From NCBI GenBank assembly GCA_947570695.1, contig CANOVB010000010.1:1-64000 (forward strand): 64,000 nucleotides of DNA, written 5' to 3'. The stretch is from an uncultured Clostridium sp. Its GTDB lineage: Bacteria > Bacillota > Clostridia > TANB77 > CAG-508. Made by a program: the position numbers and the translations under genes. Below, piece by piece: positions 55,579 to 64,000 of this stretch. The first letter of the stretch is position 1. The number at the start of each line of letters is the position of its first letter. The notes beneath the pieces were generated by a model. That model ran no database searches and was not told where the DNA came from. It saw only the letters and a list, made by a program, of their open reading frames with translations.

Positions 55579-56079
55579 ATGAAATTATATAAAATTATTA
55601 TAGTTATTTTATGTATAATTTTAATTAGTATAATATTTTTCTTAATTTACAATAGTAATATAATTTTAAAAGATGAAGTAAATTCTACGAATAATACAAA
55701 TACTATTGTATATACTGATAAGCAGAAAGAAATCTTAAATAATATTTCAATGACAATAGAAGATAATTCTTTAACACCTACTAGTGCTAGTATTATAATT
55801 AAAGATAATAATAAGTATAATAATGAAAATGAAGGTTTTTTGTTTGATAAATGGTTTAGAATAGATAAGTATATAAATGGTGAATGGAAAAGTCTACAAG
55901 GAACTATTGGGAGCTATTATTGTGAGGAAATAGCTTATAAAGTAAATCCTAAAATTGGCATATTAAAAATGAATATTGAATGGGAGAGCGCTTATGGGCG
56001 GCTGGAAAATGGAGAGTATCGTATTGTTAAGGAAATTGAAGGAATTGGTTACTATTATATAGAATTTACAATAGAATAA
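55579..56079 (+). CDS. Membrane-anchored Ig-like (Big_14-type) protein inserted in the dcw cluster
   Basis: 166 residues. An N-terminal membrane helix (IIIVILCIILISIIFFLIY) and then one domain with the pattern TPTSASIIIKDNN, FDKWFRIDKYINGEWKSLQ, YKVNPKIGILKMNIEWESAYGRL and ENGEYRIVKEI, typical of the bacterial Ig-like domain found in small secreted proteins of Firmicutes. No RBS of quality. Such a gene is not part of the conserved dcw set; flanking terminators and a neighbouring gene remnant suggest an insertion. Confidence 0.75.
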   Translation: MKLYKIIIVILCIILISIIFFLIYNSNIILKDEVNSTNNTNTIVYTDKQKEILNNISMTIEDNSLTPTSASIIIKDNNKYNNENEGFLFDKWFRIDKYINGEWKSLQGTIGSYYCEEIAYKVNPKIGILKMNIEWESAYGRLENGEYRIVKEIEGIGYYYIEFTIE

Positions 56080-56091
56080 TAAAAATAATTA

Positions 56092-56127
56092 AAAAAGCAC
56101 GTTAAATATAAATGTTTAACGTGTTTT
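56092..56127 (+). terminator. Intrinsic terminator after the Ig-like insert
   Basis: Stem CACGTTAAA / TTTAACGTG (56098-56106 with 56115-56123), then TTTT. Confidence 0.75.
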
Positions 56128-56222
56128 CTATATAAATCAAAAGTAATTTATTGTGTTTTTGTATTGATAATATTATTTAATGAAAAATAATTACATACCA
56201 ATAAAATAGTATAGTTTTTAAT

Positions 56223-56251
56223 AAAAAAAGAACAATTTTGTTCTTTTTTTA
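56223..56251. terminator. Second hairpin upstream of ftsI
   Basis: Stem AAAAAAAGAACAA / TTGTTCTTTTTTT (56223-56235 with 56238-56250); the T run is within the right arm. Confidence 0.6.
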
Positions 56252-56304
56252 TTCTTTCTGAGTAAAATTTACTATCAAAATAGTAAATAATAGCAGGAGG
56301 AAAA

Positions 56305-58092
56305 ATGCAAAATAGTAATTTAGACTCAAAAAAGAGAATAATTTTTATATTAGCAGTAGTAAGCATTGTTTGGATAATTTTATGTATAAGAGTAGGAATA
56401 ATTCAACTAATAGAGGGAGATAAGTGGAAAGAAAGGTCGGAGAAACAGCAATATGCAAGTAGAAGTATAACTGCTGGGAGAGGAACAATTTATGATACAA
56501 GTGGAGAAATTGTTTTAGCAAAAAGTAGTACTGTTGAAACAGTTACTGTAAACCCTGTAAATATTTCGCTTGAAAATAAAGAAAAAGTTGCTAGCATTTT
56601 ATCTCAAATTTTTGGATTAGATTATGAAAAAGTATTGAAAAAAGTTAAACGTAATAGTTCAATCGAGACAATTATAAAAAGAGTTGATAAAGAAAAAACA
56701 GATGAATTAAGAAAATGGATAGAAGAAAATAATATGTATTCAGGAATTAATATAGATGAAGATACAAAAAGATATTATCCTTATTCTACTTTAGCGTCGC
56801 ATGTTATAGGATTTGTGGGAAGTGATAATCAGGGACTAGATGGAATAGAAGCAAAATACAATAAAATACTAACTGGTGAGAATGGAAGCATTAGTAAAAT
56901 GTTAGATGCAAAAGGAAATAATATTGGAGATTCTGGAGAGGCTTATAATGAGTCAAATCAAGGGAATAACTTAGTACTAACAATAGATATGAATATTCAA
57001 GCGATTGTTGAAAAGTATTTAGAAAATGCATGTATAGAAAATGTTTGCACAGATGGCGGAAATGTAATTATTATGAATCCTAAAAATGGTGATGTATTGG
57101 CAATGGCGACATATCCATTTTATGATTTAAATAATCCATATAAAATAAATAATGAAGAATTGCAAAATATATGGGGAGGCCTAGAATCAGCAGAAAAATC
57201 TTTATATTTGCAAGGAATGTGGAGAAATAAAGCTATTGCTGATACATATGAGCCAGGATCTACTTTCAAATTAGTTACAGCCTCAGCTTCTATTGAAGAA
57301 AAGATTGCAGATAGTGATATTGCAGGAGCATATAACTGCTCAGGAGGAATAGAAATTGCTGGAACTAGAATAAAATGTTGGAGATATTATAGACCACATG
57401 GTTCTCAAAGCTTAAGACAGGGACTTATGAATTCATGCAATCCCGTTTTTATAGGTTTGGGACAAAAATTAGGAGTTTCAAAATATTATGAATATTTAAG
57501 AAAGTTTGGTTTTTTAGATAAAACAGGAATAGATTTAACTGGTGAAGCTGGATCAATATTTTTAAAAGAAGAAAAAGTAGGTCCTGTAGAACTTGCGACT
57601 ATAAGTTTTGGTCAAAGATTTGAAGTAACCCCAATACAAATGATAACAATGGTTTCAAGTATTGCAAATAAAGGATTATATGTAAAGCCAAGACTTGTAA
57701 AACAAATAATAGATCCTAAAACAAATGAAGTACAAAATATAGAGCCAGAATATAAAAATCAAGTAATATCAAAAGAAACAGCAGAAAAGATTTTAAGTAT
57801 GATGACATCAGTAGTTTCTGAAGGAACAGGAAAAAATGCAAGAGTACAGGGATATAATGTGGGAGGAAAAACAGGAACTTCAGAAGATGGTGTAAATACA
57901 GGAAAATATGTAACATCTTTTATAGGAGTTGCACCAACAGATGATCCACAGCTTACAATTTTAGTTACACTTTATAATCCAACTGGTGGAAAAGGACATC
58001 AAGGTGGAACTGTAGCAGCACCAGTTGCAGGAAAGATTTTAAATGAGGTAATAAATTATTTAGAAATAGAACCAAATGACAAAGAAGAATAA
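56305..58092 (+). CDS. ftsI: Class B penicillin-binding protein (FtsI/SpoVD type transpeptidase)
   Basis: Septal peptidoglycan transpeptidase. 595 residues. Short cytoplasmic tail and one membrane helix (IIFILAVVSIVWIILCIRV), dimerisation domain with AGRGTIYDTSGEIVLAKS, then the transpeptidase domain: STFK with Ser319 (YEPGSTFKLVTA), SCN at 377-379 (MNSCNPVFIG), KTG at 522-524 (GGKTGTSEDG). No C-terminal PASTA domains, which argues for FtsI rather than the PASTA-bearing SpoVD, though the two cannot be fully separated. RBS AGCAGGAGGAA. Confidence 0.93.
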   Translation: MQNSNLDSKKRIIFILAVVSIVWIILCIRVGIIQLIEGDKWKERSEKQQYASRSITAGRGTIYDTSGEIVLAKSSTVETVTVNPVNISLENKEKVASILSQIFGLDYEKVLKKVKRNSSIETIIKRVDKEKTDELRKWIEENNMYSGINIDEDTKRYYPYSTLASHVIGFVGSDNQGLDGIEAKYNKILTGENGSISKMLDAKGNNIGDSGEAYNESNQGNNLVLTIDMNIQAIVEKYLENACIENVCTDGGNVIIMNPKNGDVLAMATYPFYDLNNPYKINNEELQNIWGGLESAEKSLYLQGMWRNKAIADTYEPGSTFKLVTASASIEEKIADSDIAGAYNCSGGIEIAGTRIKCWRYYRPHGSQSLRQGLMNSCNPVFIGLGQKLGVSKYYEYLRKFGFLDKTGIDLTGEAGSIFLKEEKVGPVELATISFGQRFEVTPIQMITMVSSIANKGLYVKPRLVKQIIDPKTNEVQNIEPEYKNQVISKETAEKILSMMTSVVSEGTGKNARVQGYNVGGKTGTSEDGVNTGKYVTSFIGVAPTDDPQLTILVTLYNPTGGKGHQGGTVAAPVAGKILNEVINYLEIEPNDKEE

Positions 58093-58295
58093 AAAATTAT
58101 ACATAAAATTTATAAATTATTAATTTATAAAGAATTTCTGTACAAAAAGATTTTTTTGCTATATAATAACTTAGGATAAGTATCAGATTGAAAGTATAAA
58201 ATATGAATACTAGAATTTTGAAGGTCTATACTTTGATATTTAAAAAAACTAATATAAAATTTTATATTAGTTAAAAAATTCGGAGGAATAAATTT

Positions 58296-59768
58296 ATGGA
58301 ATTAAAAAAACTATTAGTTGGAATTGAGAATTTTAAAGTAAAAGGTGATGTAGAATTAGATATTAAAAAAGTTGAAAGTAATTCAAAAAAAATAGTACCT
58401 AATTCTTTATTTGTGGCAATACAAGGATATGATTTTGATGGTCATGAATACATTGAAGAGGCTGTACAAAATGGTGCAACAGCAGTTATGATTGATATGT
58501 CAGCTGATTTTAAGAAAATAAAAATGCCAAAAGGAGTTACAGTAATAATTACAGATGACACGAGAAAGGCTTTAGCAAGAGTATCTTGTAATTTCTTCGG
58601 AAATCCATCAAGAAATTTTAAACTTATAGGAGTTACAGGAACTAAAGGAAAAACAACGACTACTTATATGATAAAATCAATACTAGAAAAGGCTGGATAT
58701 AAAGTAGGACTAATAGGAACTATAGCAAATTACATTGGAGAAGAGTGTATTAGTTATAGTAATAGAACTACTCCAGAAAGCTTAGAACTTCAGGGATTAT
58801 TTTATAAAATGGCAAAAGAGAAAGCAGATTATGTAGTGATGGAAGTTTCTTCACAAAGCTTAAAATTAAATAGGGTAGAAGGAACTAACTTTGATTATGC
58901 GATTTTTACTAATTTATATAAAGATCATATTAGTTTAAAAGAGCATAGTGATATGAAAGAATATTTTGAATCAAAATTAAAATTATTTTCAATGGCAGCA
59001 AAAGGTTTTGTAAATAGTGATGATTATAAATGTGAAAAAATAATAAATAGTGCTAAAAATTGTGATATAAAAACTTATGCAGTTGATAATAAGGCTGATT
59101 TACTGGCAAAAGATATAACAATAACAAACATAAGTGTTGATTTTAAAGTAAAATTAGGATCAAGAAACGAAAGAATAAAGGTAAATATTCCAGGAAGATA
59201 CAGTGTTTATAATGCATTGGCAGCAATTTCATTTGCAGTGTCTATTGGAGTAGATCCAGAGAAAATTAAAGAAGGACTAGAAAATATTGTAGTTCCAGGA
59301 AGAAATGAACTTGTATTAAATAAAGACGAACTAGCTATAATGATAGATTATGCTCATACAGCAGAAAGTTTAGAAAATATATTGCAAGCTACAAAAACTT
59401 ATACATCAGGCAGAGTAATATGTGTATTTGGCTGTGGTGGAGATAGAGATAAAGAAAAAAGGCCACGTATGGGAGAAGTAGCAGGTAGAGTGGCAGATTA
59501 TACTATTGTTACTACAGATAATCCAAGAACAGAAAAACCAGAAGATATAATAAGTGATATTGAAGTAGGAATTTCAAAAACAAAAGGAAAATATGAGATT
59601 GTAGTAGATAGAAAAGAAGCTATTGCTAAAGCTATAAAAATGATGAATAAAAGAGATATAGTAATAATTGCTGGTAAAGGACATGAAACTTATCAAGAAA
59701 TAAATGGAGAAAAAATACCTTTTGATGAAAGACAAATTGTTAAAGAAATTTTAGGAGAGAAAAAATAA
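58296..59768 (+). CDS. murE: UDP-N-acetylmuramoyl-tripeptide synthetase
   Basis: Adds the third residue of the peptidoglycan stem. 490 residues. ATP site GVTGTKGKTTTTYMIKSIL, central YSNRTTPESLELQ and IFTNLYKDHISLKEHSDM, and the C-terminal substrate motif DNPR at residues 408-411 (TTDNPRTEKPE), the signature of meso-diaminopimelate-adding enzymes rather than lysine-adding ones. murF and murD, usually next, are absent here. RBS CGGAGGAATAA. Confidence 0.96.
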   Translation: MELKKLLVGIENFKVKGDVELDIKKVESNSKKIVPNSLFVAIQGYDFDGHEYIEEAVQNGATAVMIDMSADFKKIKMPKGVTVIITDDTRKALARVSCNFFGNPSRNFKLIGVTGTKGKTTTTYMIKSILEKAGYKVGLIGTIANYIGEECISYSNRTTPESLELQGLFYKMAKEKADYVVMEVSSQSLKLNRVEGTNFDYAIFTNLYKDHISLKEHSDMKEYFESKLKLFSMAAKGFVNSDDYKCEKIINSAKNCDIKTYAVDNKADLLAKDITITNISVDFKVKLGSRNERIKVNIPGRYSVYNALAAISFAVSIGVDPEKIKEGLENIVVPGRNELVLNKDELAIMIDYAHTAESLENILQATKTYTSGRVICVFGCGGDRDKEKRPRMGEVAGRVADYTIVTTDNPRTEKPEDIISDIEVGISKTKGKYEIVVDRKEAIAKAIKMMNKRDIVIIAGKGHETYQEINGEKIPFDERQIVKEILGEKK

Positions 59769-60739
59769 TGATTACTCAAGTTATTTATTTAATTTCAGCT
59801 TTTGTACTTACAGCAATTCTCGGAAAAATAATAATACCAATACTTAAAAAATTAAAAATAGGGCAAAGCGAAAGATTAGATGGACCTAGAGCACATTTAA
59901 AAAAACAAGGAACACCAACAATGGGTGGTATTATGATGATAATTTCAATAATAATTTTTACTCTAGTATACTGCCTAATAGATAGAAATTTAGAAAATAT
60001 TGTTCCTATTATAGCAGTTGCACTTGCTAGTGTAGGTTTTGGACTGATAGGTTTTATTGATGATTTTAAAAAAGTTGTTTTAAAAAATACTGATGGAATA
60101 AGTCCAAAACTTAAAATGCTGGGATTATTAATAATTTCAGTTATATATACAATGTTTTTAGTAAAGTATGAAGAAATTGGAACAGAAATTATAATACCAT
60201 TTATAAATTATAATTTAAGTTTACCTATTTGGATTTATATTCCGTTTACAATTCTTGTTATGTTATCTGCTACAAATGCAGTTAATTTAACAGATGGAGT
60301 AGATGGATTGGCAGGAAGCGTTTGTGCAATAATGGTTACAGCAATATCAATAATAGCAGTAAAATTAGGATATGAAAGCATATCTATATTTGGAAGTATA
60401 GTAGTAGGATGCTGTGCAGGATTTTTAATATATAATTTTTATAAAGCAAAGGTAATGATGGGAGATACAGGTTCTTTATTACTTGGTGGAGTTATAGCGA
60501 GTATGACTATTTATATGAAATTACCATTAATTTTACTTATAGTTGCGATAATTCCTATATTAGAAACTTTATCAGATATTATGCAAGTAATGTATTTTAG
60601 AAAAACAGGAAAAAGGCTATTTAAAATGGCTCCATTGCATCATCATTTTGAATTAAGTGGATGGAGAGAAAATAAAGTAGTAGTAGTGTTTTCAGGAATA
60701 ACACTTATTGCTTCAATTATTGCAGTTATTATTATATAG
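59768..60739 (+). CDS. mraY: Phospho-N-acetylmuramoyl-pentapeptide transferase
   Basis: Transfers phospho-MurNAc-pentapeptide to undecaprenyl phosphate, making lipid I. 323 residues, ten membrane helices. Motifs: GPRAHLKKQGTPTMGGIMM, IGFIDDFKKV (catalytic DD), NAVNLTDGVDGLA, MGDTGSLLLGG and APLHHHFELSGW. Its ATG overlaps the murE stop by one base, so the two are translationally coupled. Confidence 0.97.
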   Translation: MITQVIYLISAFVLTAILGKIIIPILKKLKIGQSERLDGPRAHLKKQGTPTMGGIMMIISIIIFTLVYCLIDRNLENIVPIIAVALASVGFGLIGFIDDFKKVVLKNTDGISPKLKMLGLLIISVIYTMFLVKYEEIGTEIIIPFINYNLSLPIWIYIPFTILVMLSATNAVNLTDGVDGLAGSVCAIMVTAISIIAVKLGYESISIFGSIVVGCCAGFLIYNFYKAKVMMGDTGSLLLGGVIASMTIYMKLPLILLIVAIIPILETLSDIMQVMYFRKTGKRLFKMAPLHHHFELSGWRENKVVVVFSGITLIASIIAVIII

Positions 60740-60785
60740 GTTTTAGTTAAAATAATAAACTATTTAGAAAGGTAAGCATATACAA

Positions 60786-61970
60786 ATGGCTAAAAAGAAA
60801 ACAAAAAAGTTTGGTCTTTTTATTAATGGAAAATTTGATTATATGTTAGTAATAATAACATTATTATTACTTGGTATAGGATTAATAATCTTATTGTCAG
60901 CAAGTGCACCAACAGCGCTTTCAGAGGTTGATAAAAATGGAAATAGTAATAGCTATAAATATCTTATTAAACAAGGAATAATGGCTGTAGCAGGCTTATT
61001 TGCAATGGTAGTTTTATCTAAAATAGATTATAGAATTTATAGAAAACTAAAATGGCCTATTTATATAGGATGTATAGCAATACTTGTTGCAGTTGGCTTT
61101 GTAGGAAAAGGTGAAGGTGGTGCTAAAAGGTGGATTGCTATAGCAGGTTTTACTTTTCAACCTTCAGAATTTGCCAAAGTAGGATTTGTACTATTTTTTG
61201 CATCACTTTTAAGTGATATGAAAGAGAAAAATAAAATAAAAAAATTAGTACCAGGATTTTTATTTCCACTAGTATTTTTAATACCTGTAATTATTTCAGT
61301 ATATAAATTACAAAATCATTTTAGTGCTACATTTTTAATTTGTGCTATAACATTAGTTCAAATGTTTGTTGCTGGTTCAAGTTTAAAATACTTTTTTGCT
61401 GTTGGAGCAGCTGGAGTAGCTGGAGTATCTGCATTACTTGTAAAAATGATGTCATCAGGGGAATCATTAAAAGAATTAAGTTTTAGATTTTCAAGAATTC
61501 AAACTTGGCTTGATTTAGAATCAGCAGAACTAACAGGAGAAGCTTGGCAGATTACAAATAGTTTGTATGCAATAGGATCAGGAGGATTATTTGGACTTGG
61601 ACTTGGAAAAAGTAAACAAAAATATTTATATTTGCCAGAACCACAAAATGATTTCATATTTGCAATACTTGCTGAAGAATTAGGATTTTTTGGTTGTATA
61701 ATAGTAATAATCTTATTTGCAACATTTATATGGAGAGGTATAGTAATTGCAATCAAAGCTGAAGATAATTTTGGAACTCTAATTGCAATAGGATTAACAA
61801 CAATGATAGGACTTCAAGCATTAATTAATATTGCAGTTGTTACAAATACAATACCAGTAACAGGAATGCCACTTCCATTCTTCAGTTATGGTGGATCAGC
61901 TATGCTTGCTGATTTAATTGCGGTAGGGATTTTATTAAGTGTTTCTAGAAATGGAAAAACAAGCAATTAA
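60786..61970 (+). CDS. ftsW: Peptidoglycan glycosyltransferase FtsW
   Basis: SEDS-family septal glycan polymerase working with FtsI. 394 residues with about ten membrane helices. Family motifs: GGAKRWIAIAGFTFQPSEFAK, YLPEPQNDFIFAILAEELGF, and GMPLPFFSYGGSAMLADL at the end. Preceded by a basic cytoplasmic stretch. It could be RodA by sequence alone, but the dcw position favours FtsW. Confidence 0.94.
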   Translation: MAKKKTKKFGLFINGKFDYMLVIITLLLLGIGLIILLSASAPTALSEVDKNGNSNSYKYLIKQGIMAVAGLFAMVVLSKIDYRIYRKLKWPIYIGCIAILVAVGFVGKGEGGAKRWIAIAGFTFQPSEFAKVGFVLFFASLLSDMKEKNKIKKLVPGFLFPLVFLIPVIISVYKLQNHFSATFLICAITLVQMFVAGSSLKYFFAVGAAGVAGVSALLVKMMSSGESLKELSFRFSRIQTWLDLESAELTGEAWQITNSLYAIGSGGLFGLGLGKSKQKYLYLPEPQNDFIFAILAEELGFFGCIIVIILFATFIWRGIVIAIKAEDNFGTLIAIGLTTMIGLQALINIAVVTNTIPVTGMPLPFFSYGGSAMLADLIAVGILLSVSRNGKTSN

Positions 61971-62035
61971 TATAGATTAAACATTAAAATTTATGAGAAT
62001 AAATTTAAAAATATAAAAAAATAAGGAAGGTGTAG

Positions 62036-63154
62036 ATGAAAGTTATAATTTCTGCTGCAGGAACTGGAGGACATATTAATCCAGGAATTGCTATTGCAAA
62101 TAAAATAAAAGAAAAAGATCCAAAGTCTGAAATTATATTTATAGGCACAAATAGGGGATTGGAAAATGATTTAGTTCCAAGAGCTGGATATACTCTAAAA
62201 ACAATAGATGTTTATGGACTAAAAAAGGAATTTTCTTTTCAAAATCTTAAACATATAATTCAAACTATAAATAGTAGAAAAGATGTAAAAAAAATTTTTG
62301 ATGAATTTAAACCAGATTTGGTATTAGGAACTGGTGGATATATATGCGGACCAGTATTTTATGTTGCAACTTCTAGAAAAATCCCAACAGTGTTACATGA
62401 AAGTAATGCATATCCAGGGAAAGCTGTAAAAATGTTTTCTAAAAAAGTTGATAGAATTTTAGTAGGCTTTGAAGATACAAAATCAAGATTAAAAGGTTGT
62501 AGGAATGTAGTGGTTACAGGAACTCCAACTAAAATTAGAAAACTTGAAATAACAAAGGAAAGAAAAAAAGAATTATTAGATGGATTAGGAATAAAGAATG
62601 ATTTACCAATAGTATTAGTATTTGGAGGAAGTCAAGGTGCTAAAAAAATAAATGAAGCTGTTATTGAACTAATAAAACTAAAGAAAAACGATAAATATCA
62701 AATAATTTGGGCTACTGGTACAAAACAATATGATATAGTAAAAGAAGACTTTGAAAAAAGTAATATATCTATAAATAATATAAAAAATGTAAAAGTTTTA
62801 CCTTATATTTATAATATGGAAGAAATTATGAATATTGTAGATTTAATGGTTGCAAGAAGTGGGGCAATGACAATAACAGAAATTTCTATTGTAGGAAAGC
62901 CAGCAATATTTATACCATTACCATCTATGTCGGCAAATAGACAAGAAGATAATGCTTTAGTCTTAAAGAAAATAGGTGCAGCTAAGATAATACTAAATAA
63001 AGATGTAAATGGTACAAATTTATCTGAAGAAATAGATGAAATAATAGAAGATACAAATGAATTAAATGAAATGGGAAAAATGGCAAATTCTATAGCACCA
63101 AGAGATGTAGAAGAAAGAATATATCAAGAAATAGAAAAAATTTTAAAAAAGTAG
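62036..63154 (+). CDS. murG: UDP-N-acetylglucosamine-N-acetylmuramyl-(pentapeptide) pyrophosphoryl-undecaprenol GlcNAc transferase
   Basis: Converts lipid I to lipid II on the inner membrane face. 372 residues, GT28 family. Glycine-rich loops ISAAGTGGHINPGIAIA and LGTGGYICGPVFYVA, donor-side VLVFGGSQGAKKINEAV, and ARSGAMTITEISIVGKPAIFIPLP with the UDP-contacting residues. RBS AAGGAAGGTGTAG. Last cell-wall gene of this cluster in the window. Confidence 0.97.
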   Translation: MKVIISAAGTGGHINPGIAIANKIKEKDPKSEIIFIGTNRGLENDLVPRAGYTLKTIDVYGLKKEFSFQNLKHIIQTINSRKDVKKIFDEFKPDLVLGTGGYICGPVFYVATSRKIPTVLHESNAYPGKAVKMFSKKVDRILVGFEDTKSRLKGCRNVVVTGTPTKIRKLEITKERKKELLDGLGIKNDLPIVLVFGGSQGAKKINEAVIELIKLKKNDKYQIIWATGTKQYDIVKEDFEKSNISINNIKNVKVLPYIYNMEEIMNIVDLMVARSGAMTITEISIVGKPAIFIPLPSMSANRQEDNALVLKKIGAAKIILNKDVNGTNLSEEIDEIIEDTNELNEMGKMANSIAPRDVEERIYQEIEKILKK

Positions 63155-63298
63155 AATAATATTGAAAATTAAAAAGAAAATATAGTAAAAGCAGAAAAAA
63201 TTAAAGTTATATGACTTAATATGAATTTTATAAGATACTTGCAAATTATATTATAATGATTTAAAATACAGAAAGAGTAAAATTTTAGGAGAAATTAG

Positions 63299-64000
63299 AT
63301 GATAGATAAATTAGTTATTGTGGAATCACCTGCGAAGGCAAACACAATTAAAAAGTTTTTAGGTGGAAAAAGTAAAGTAGTTGCATCAATGGGGCATATA
63401 AGAGATTTACCTAAATCTAAAATGGGAATAAATATAGAAAAAAACTTTGAACCAGAATATATAAATATAAGAGGAAAAGCTAGTTTAATTAATTCATTAA
63501 AAAAAGATGCAAAAAATGCAAAGCAAGTATATCTTGCAACTGACCCTGATCGTGAGGGAGAAGCAATAGCATGGCATTTAGCATATATTTTAGGAATAGA
63601 TGAAAATAGTGTATGTAGAGTAACATTTAATGAAATAACAAAAGATGCAGTAAAAAATGGAATAAATAATCCAAGAAAGATAGATTTAAATTTAACAAAT
63701 GCACAACAAGCAAGACGTGTATTAGACAGAATAGTAGGTTATAAAATAAGTCCAGTATTATGGAAAAAAGTAAAAAGAGGATTATCAGCAGGTAGAGTAC
63801 AATCAGTTGCAGTAAAACTAATTGTTGAAAGAGAAGAAGAAATTGAAAGCTTTGTACCAGAAGAATATTGGAATATTAATTTAACAGTATCGGATAAGAA
63901 AACTAAAACACCATTTGAATGTAAATTTGTAGGGAAAAATGGCAAAAAGATTGAACTTCATTCTAAAGAAGAAGTAGATAAAATTTTAAAAGATTTAGAA
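63299..64000 (+). CDS. topA: DNA topoisomerase I, N-terminal part (runs off the window)
   Basis: Type IA topoisomerase that relaxes negative supercoils. ATG 63299 has RBS TTAGGAGAAATT; 234 codons are visible and the frame is open at the window end. TOPRIM domain: [31 protein letters not shown] and [18 protein letters not shown] (DxD metal site). Then [13 protein letters not shown] and the conserved [20 protein letters not shown] and [19 protein letters not shown]. The catalytic Tyr lies beyond the window. Confidence 0.96.
   Translation, partial: MIDKLVIVESPAKANTIKKFLGGKSKVVASMGHIRDLPKSKMGINIEKNFEPEYINIRGKASLINSLKKDAKNAKQVYLATDPDREGEAIAWHLAYILGIDENSVCRVTFNEITKDAVKNGINNPRKIDLNLTNAQQARRVLDRIVGYKISPVLWKKVKRGLSAGRVQSVAVKLIVEREEEIESFVPEEYWNINLTVSDKKTKTPFECKFVGKNGKKIELHSKEEVDKILKDLE

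Overview
The window is AT-rich (by eye below 30% G+C) and looks like chromosomal DNA of an anaerobic, low-G+C Gram-positive member of the Clostridia, most likely an uncultured gut lineage. Support for this: class III anaerobic ribonucleotide reductase (nrdDG), a T-box leader, DUF1836 and DUF445 proteins, dockerin- and cohesin-like modules, a thioester-domain adhesin, strong AGGAGG-type ribosome binding sites and consensus sigma-A promoters. UGA is a normal stop here (for example the glycosyltransferase ending at 12164). Species cannot be named from the sequence.

Layout. 1-4.8 kb: 3' part of a huge secreted multidomain protein. 5.2-9.7 kb: nrdD, nrdG, prs, rpsU. 9.7-12.8 kb: the most unusual accessory block. 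It holds two glycosyltransferases, two paralogous cysteine-free mini-peptides (YExPELELGTVL family), and two copies of a leader cassette made of a Thr-His-repeat micro-ORF, a conserved hairpin and a terminator hairpin. An IS3-like end remnant closes the block. 12.8-21.4 kb: cell-surface functions (CAP/SH3 protein, D,D-carboxypeptidase, thioester adhesin, Ig-like membrane protein, REC-GGDEF protein). 21.8-30.7 kb: potassium uptake, small export protein, DUF1836 regulator, M23 hydrolase, acyl-CoA ligase, GT51 glycosyltransferase, MscL, DJ-1 protein. 30.8-33.9 kb: T-box-controlled argGH. 34-36.4 kb: double ThyX and a PHP phosphoesterase, then tRNA-Asn. 37-42 kb: LysR regulator, an interrupted RtcB-like gene, histidine phosphatase, Nudix, lactate dehydrogenase, GNAT. 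42-47 kb: two minus-strand genes, a tiny stand-alone gene, purA-purB. 47.1-47.5 kb: a candidate type I toxin-antitoxin locus. 47.6-52.7 kb: Na/Ca exchanger, lineage-specific protein, ComEC-like hydrolase with DUF3006 partner, thioredoxin-fold protein, MATE-like fragment. 53-64 kb: a dcw (division/cell wall) cluster, mraZ-rsmH-ftsL-(Ig-like insert)-ftsI-murE-mraY-ftsW-murG, followed by the start of topA. The cluster lacks murF, murD, murC, murB, ftsQ and ftsZ in this window.

How the genes work together. Peptidoglycan synthesis and remodelling is the main theme (dcw genes, dacF-type carboxypeptidase, GT51, M23 hydrolase). Purine/pyrimidine deoxynucleotide supply is next (nrdDG, prs, purA, purB, thyX), then arginine synthesis under T-box control. 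Non-coding signal is rich: many well-formed intrinsic terminators, a MraZ operator, a T-box, a dispersed hairpin repeat present at about five sites, and a ribosome-binding site buried in a perfect 20-bp hairpin. The best candidates for undescribed biology are the Thr-His leader/mini-peptide block (10.9-12.7 kb), the RtcB-like gene with an in-frame UGA plus a canonical A_AAA_AAG slippery site (38.0-39.2 kb), and the convergent small toxin/antisense RNA pair (47.1-47.46 kb). All functional statements are from reading the sequence and from family knowledge; no database search was possible.
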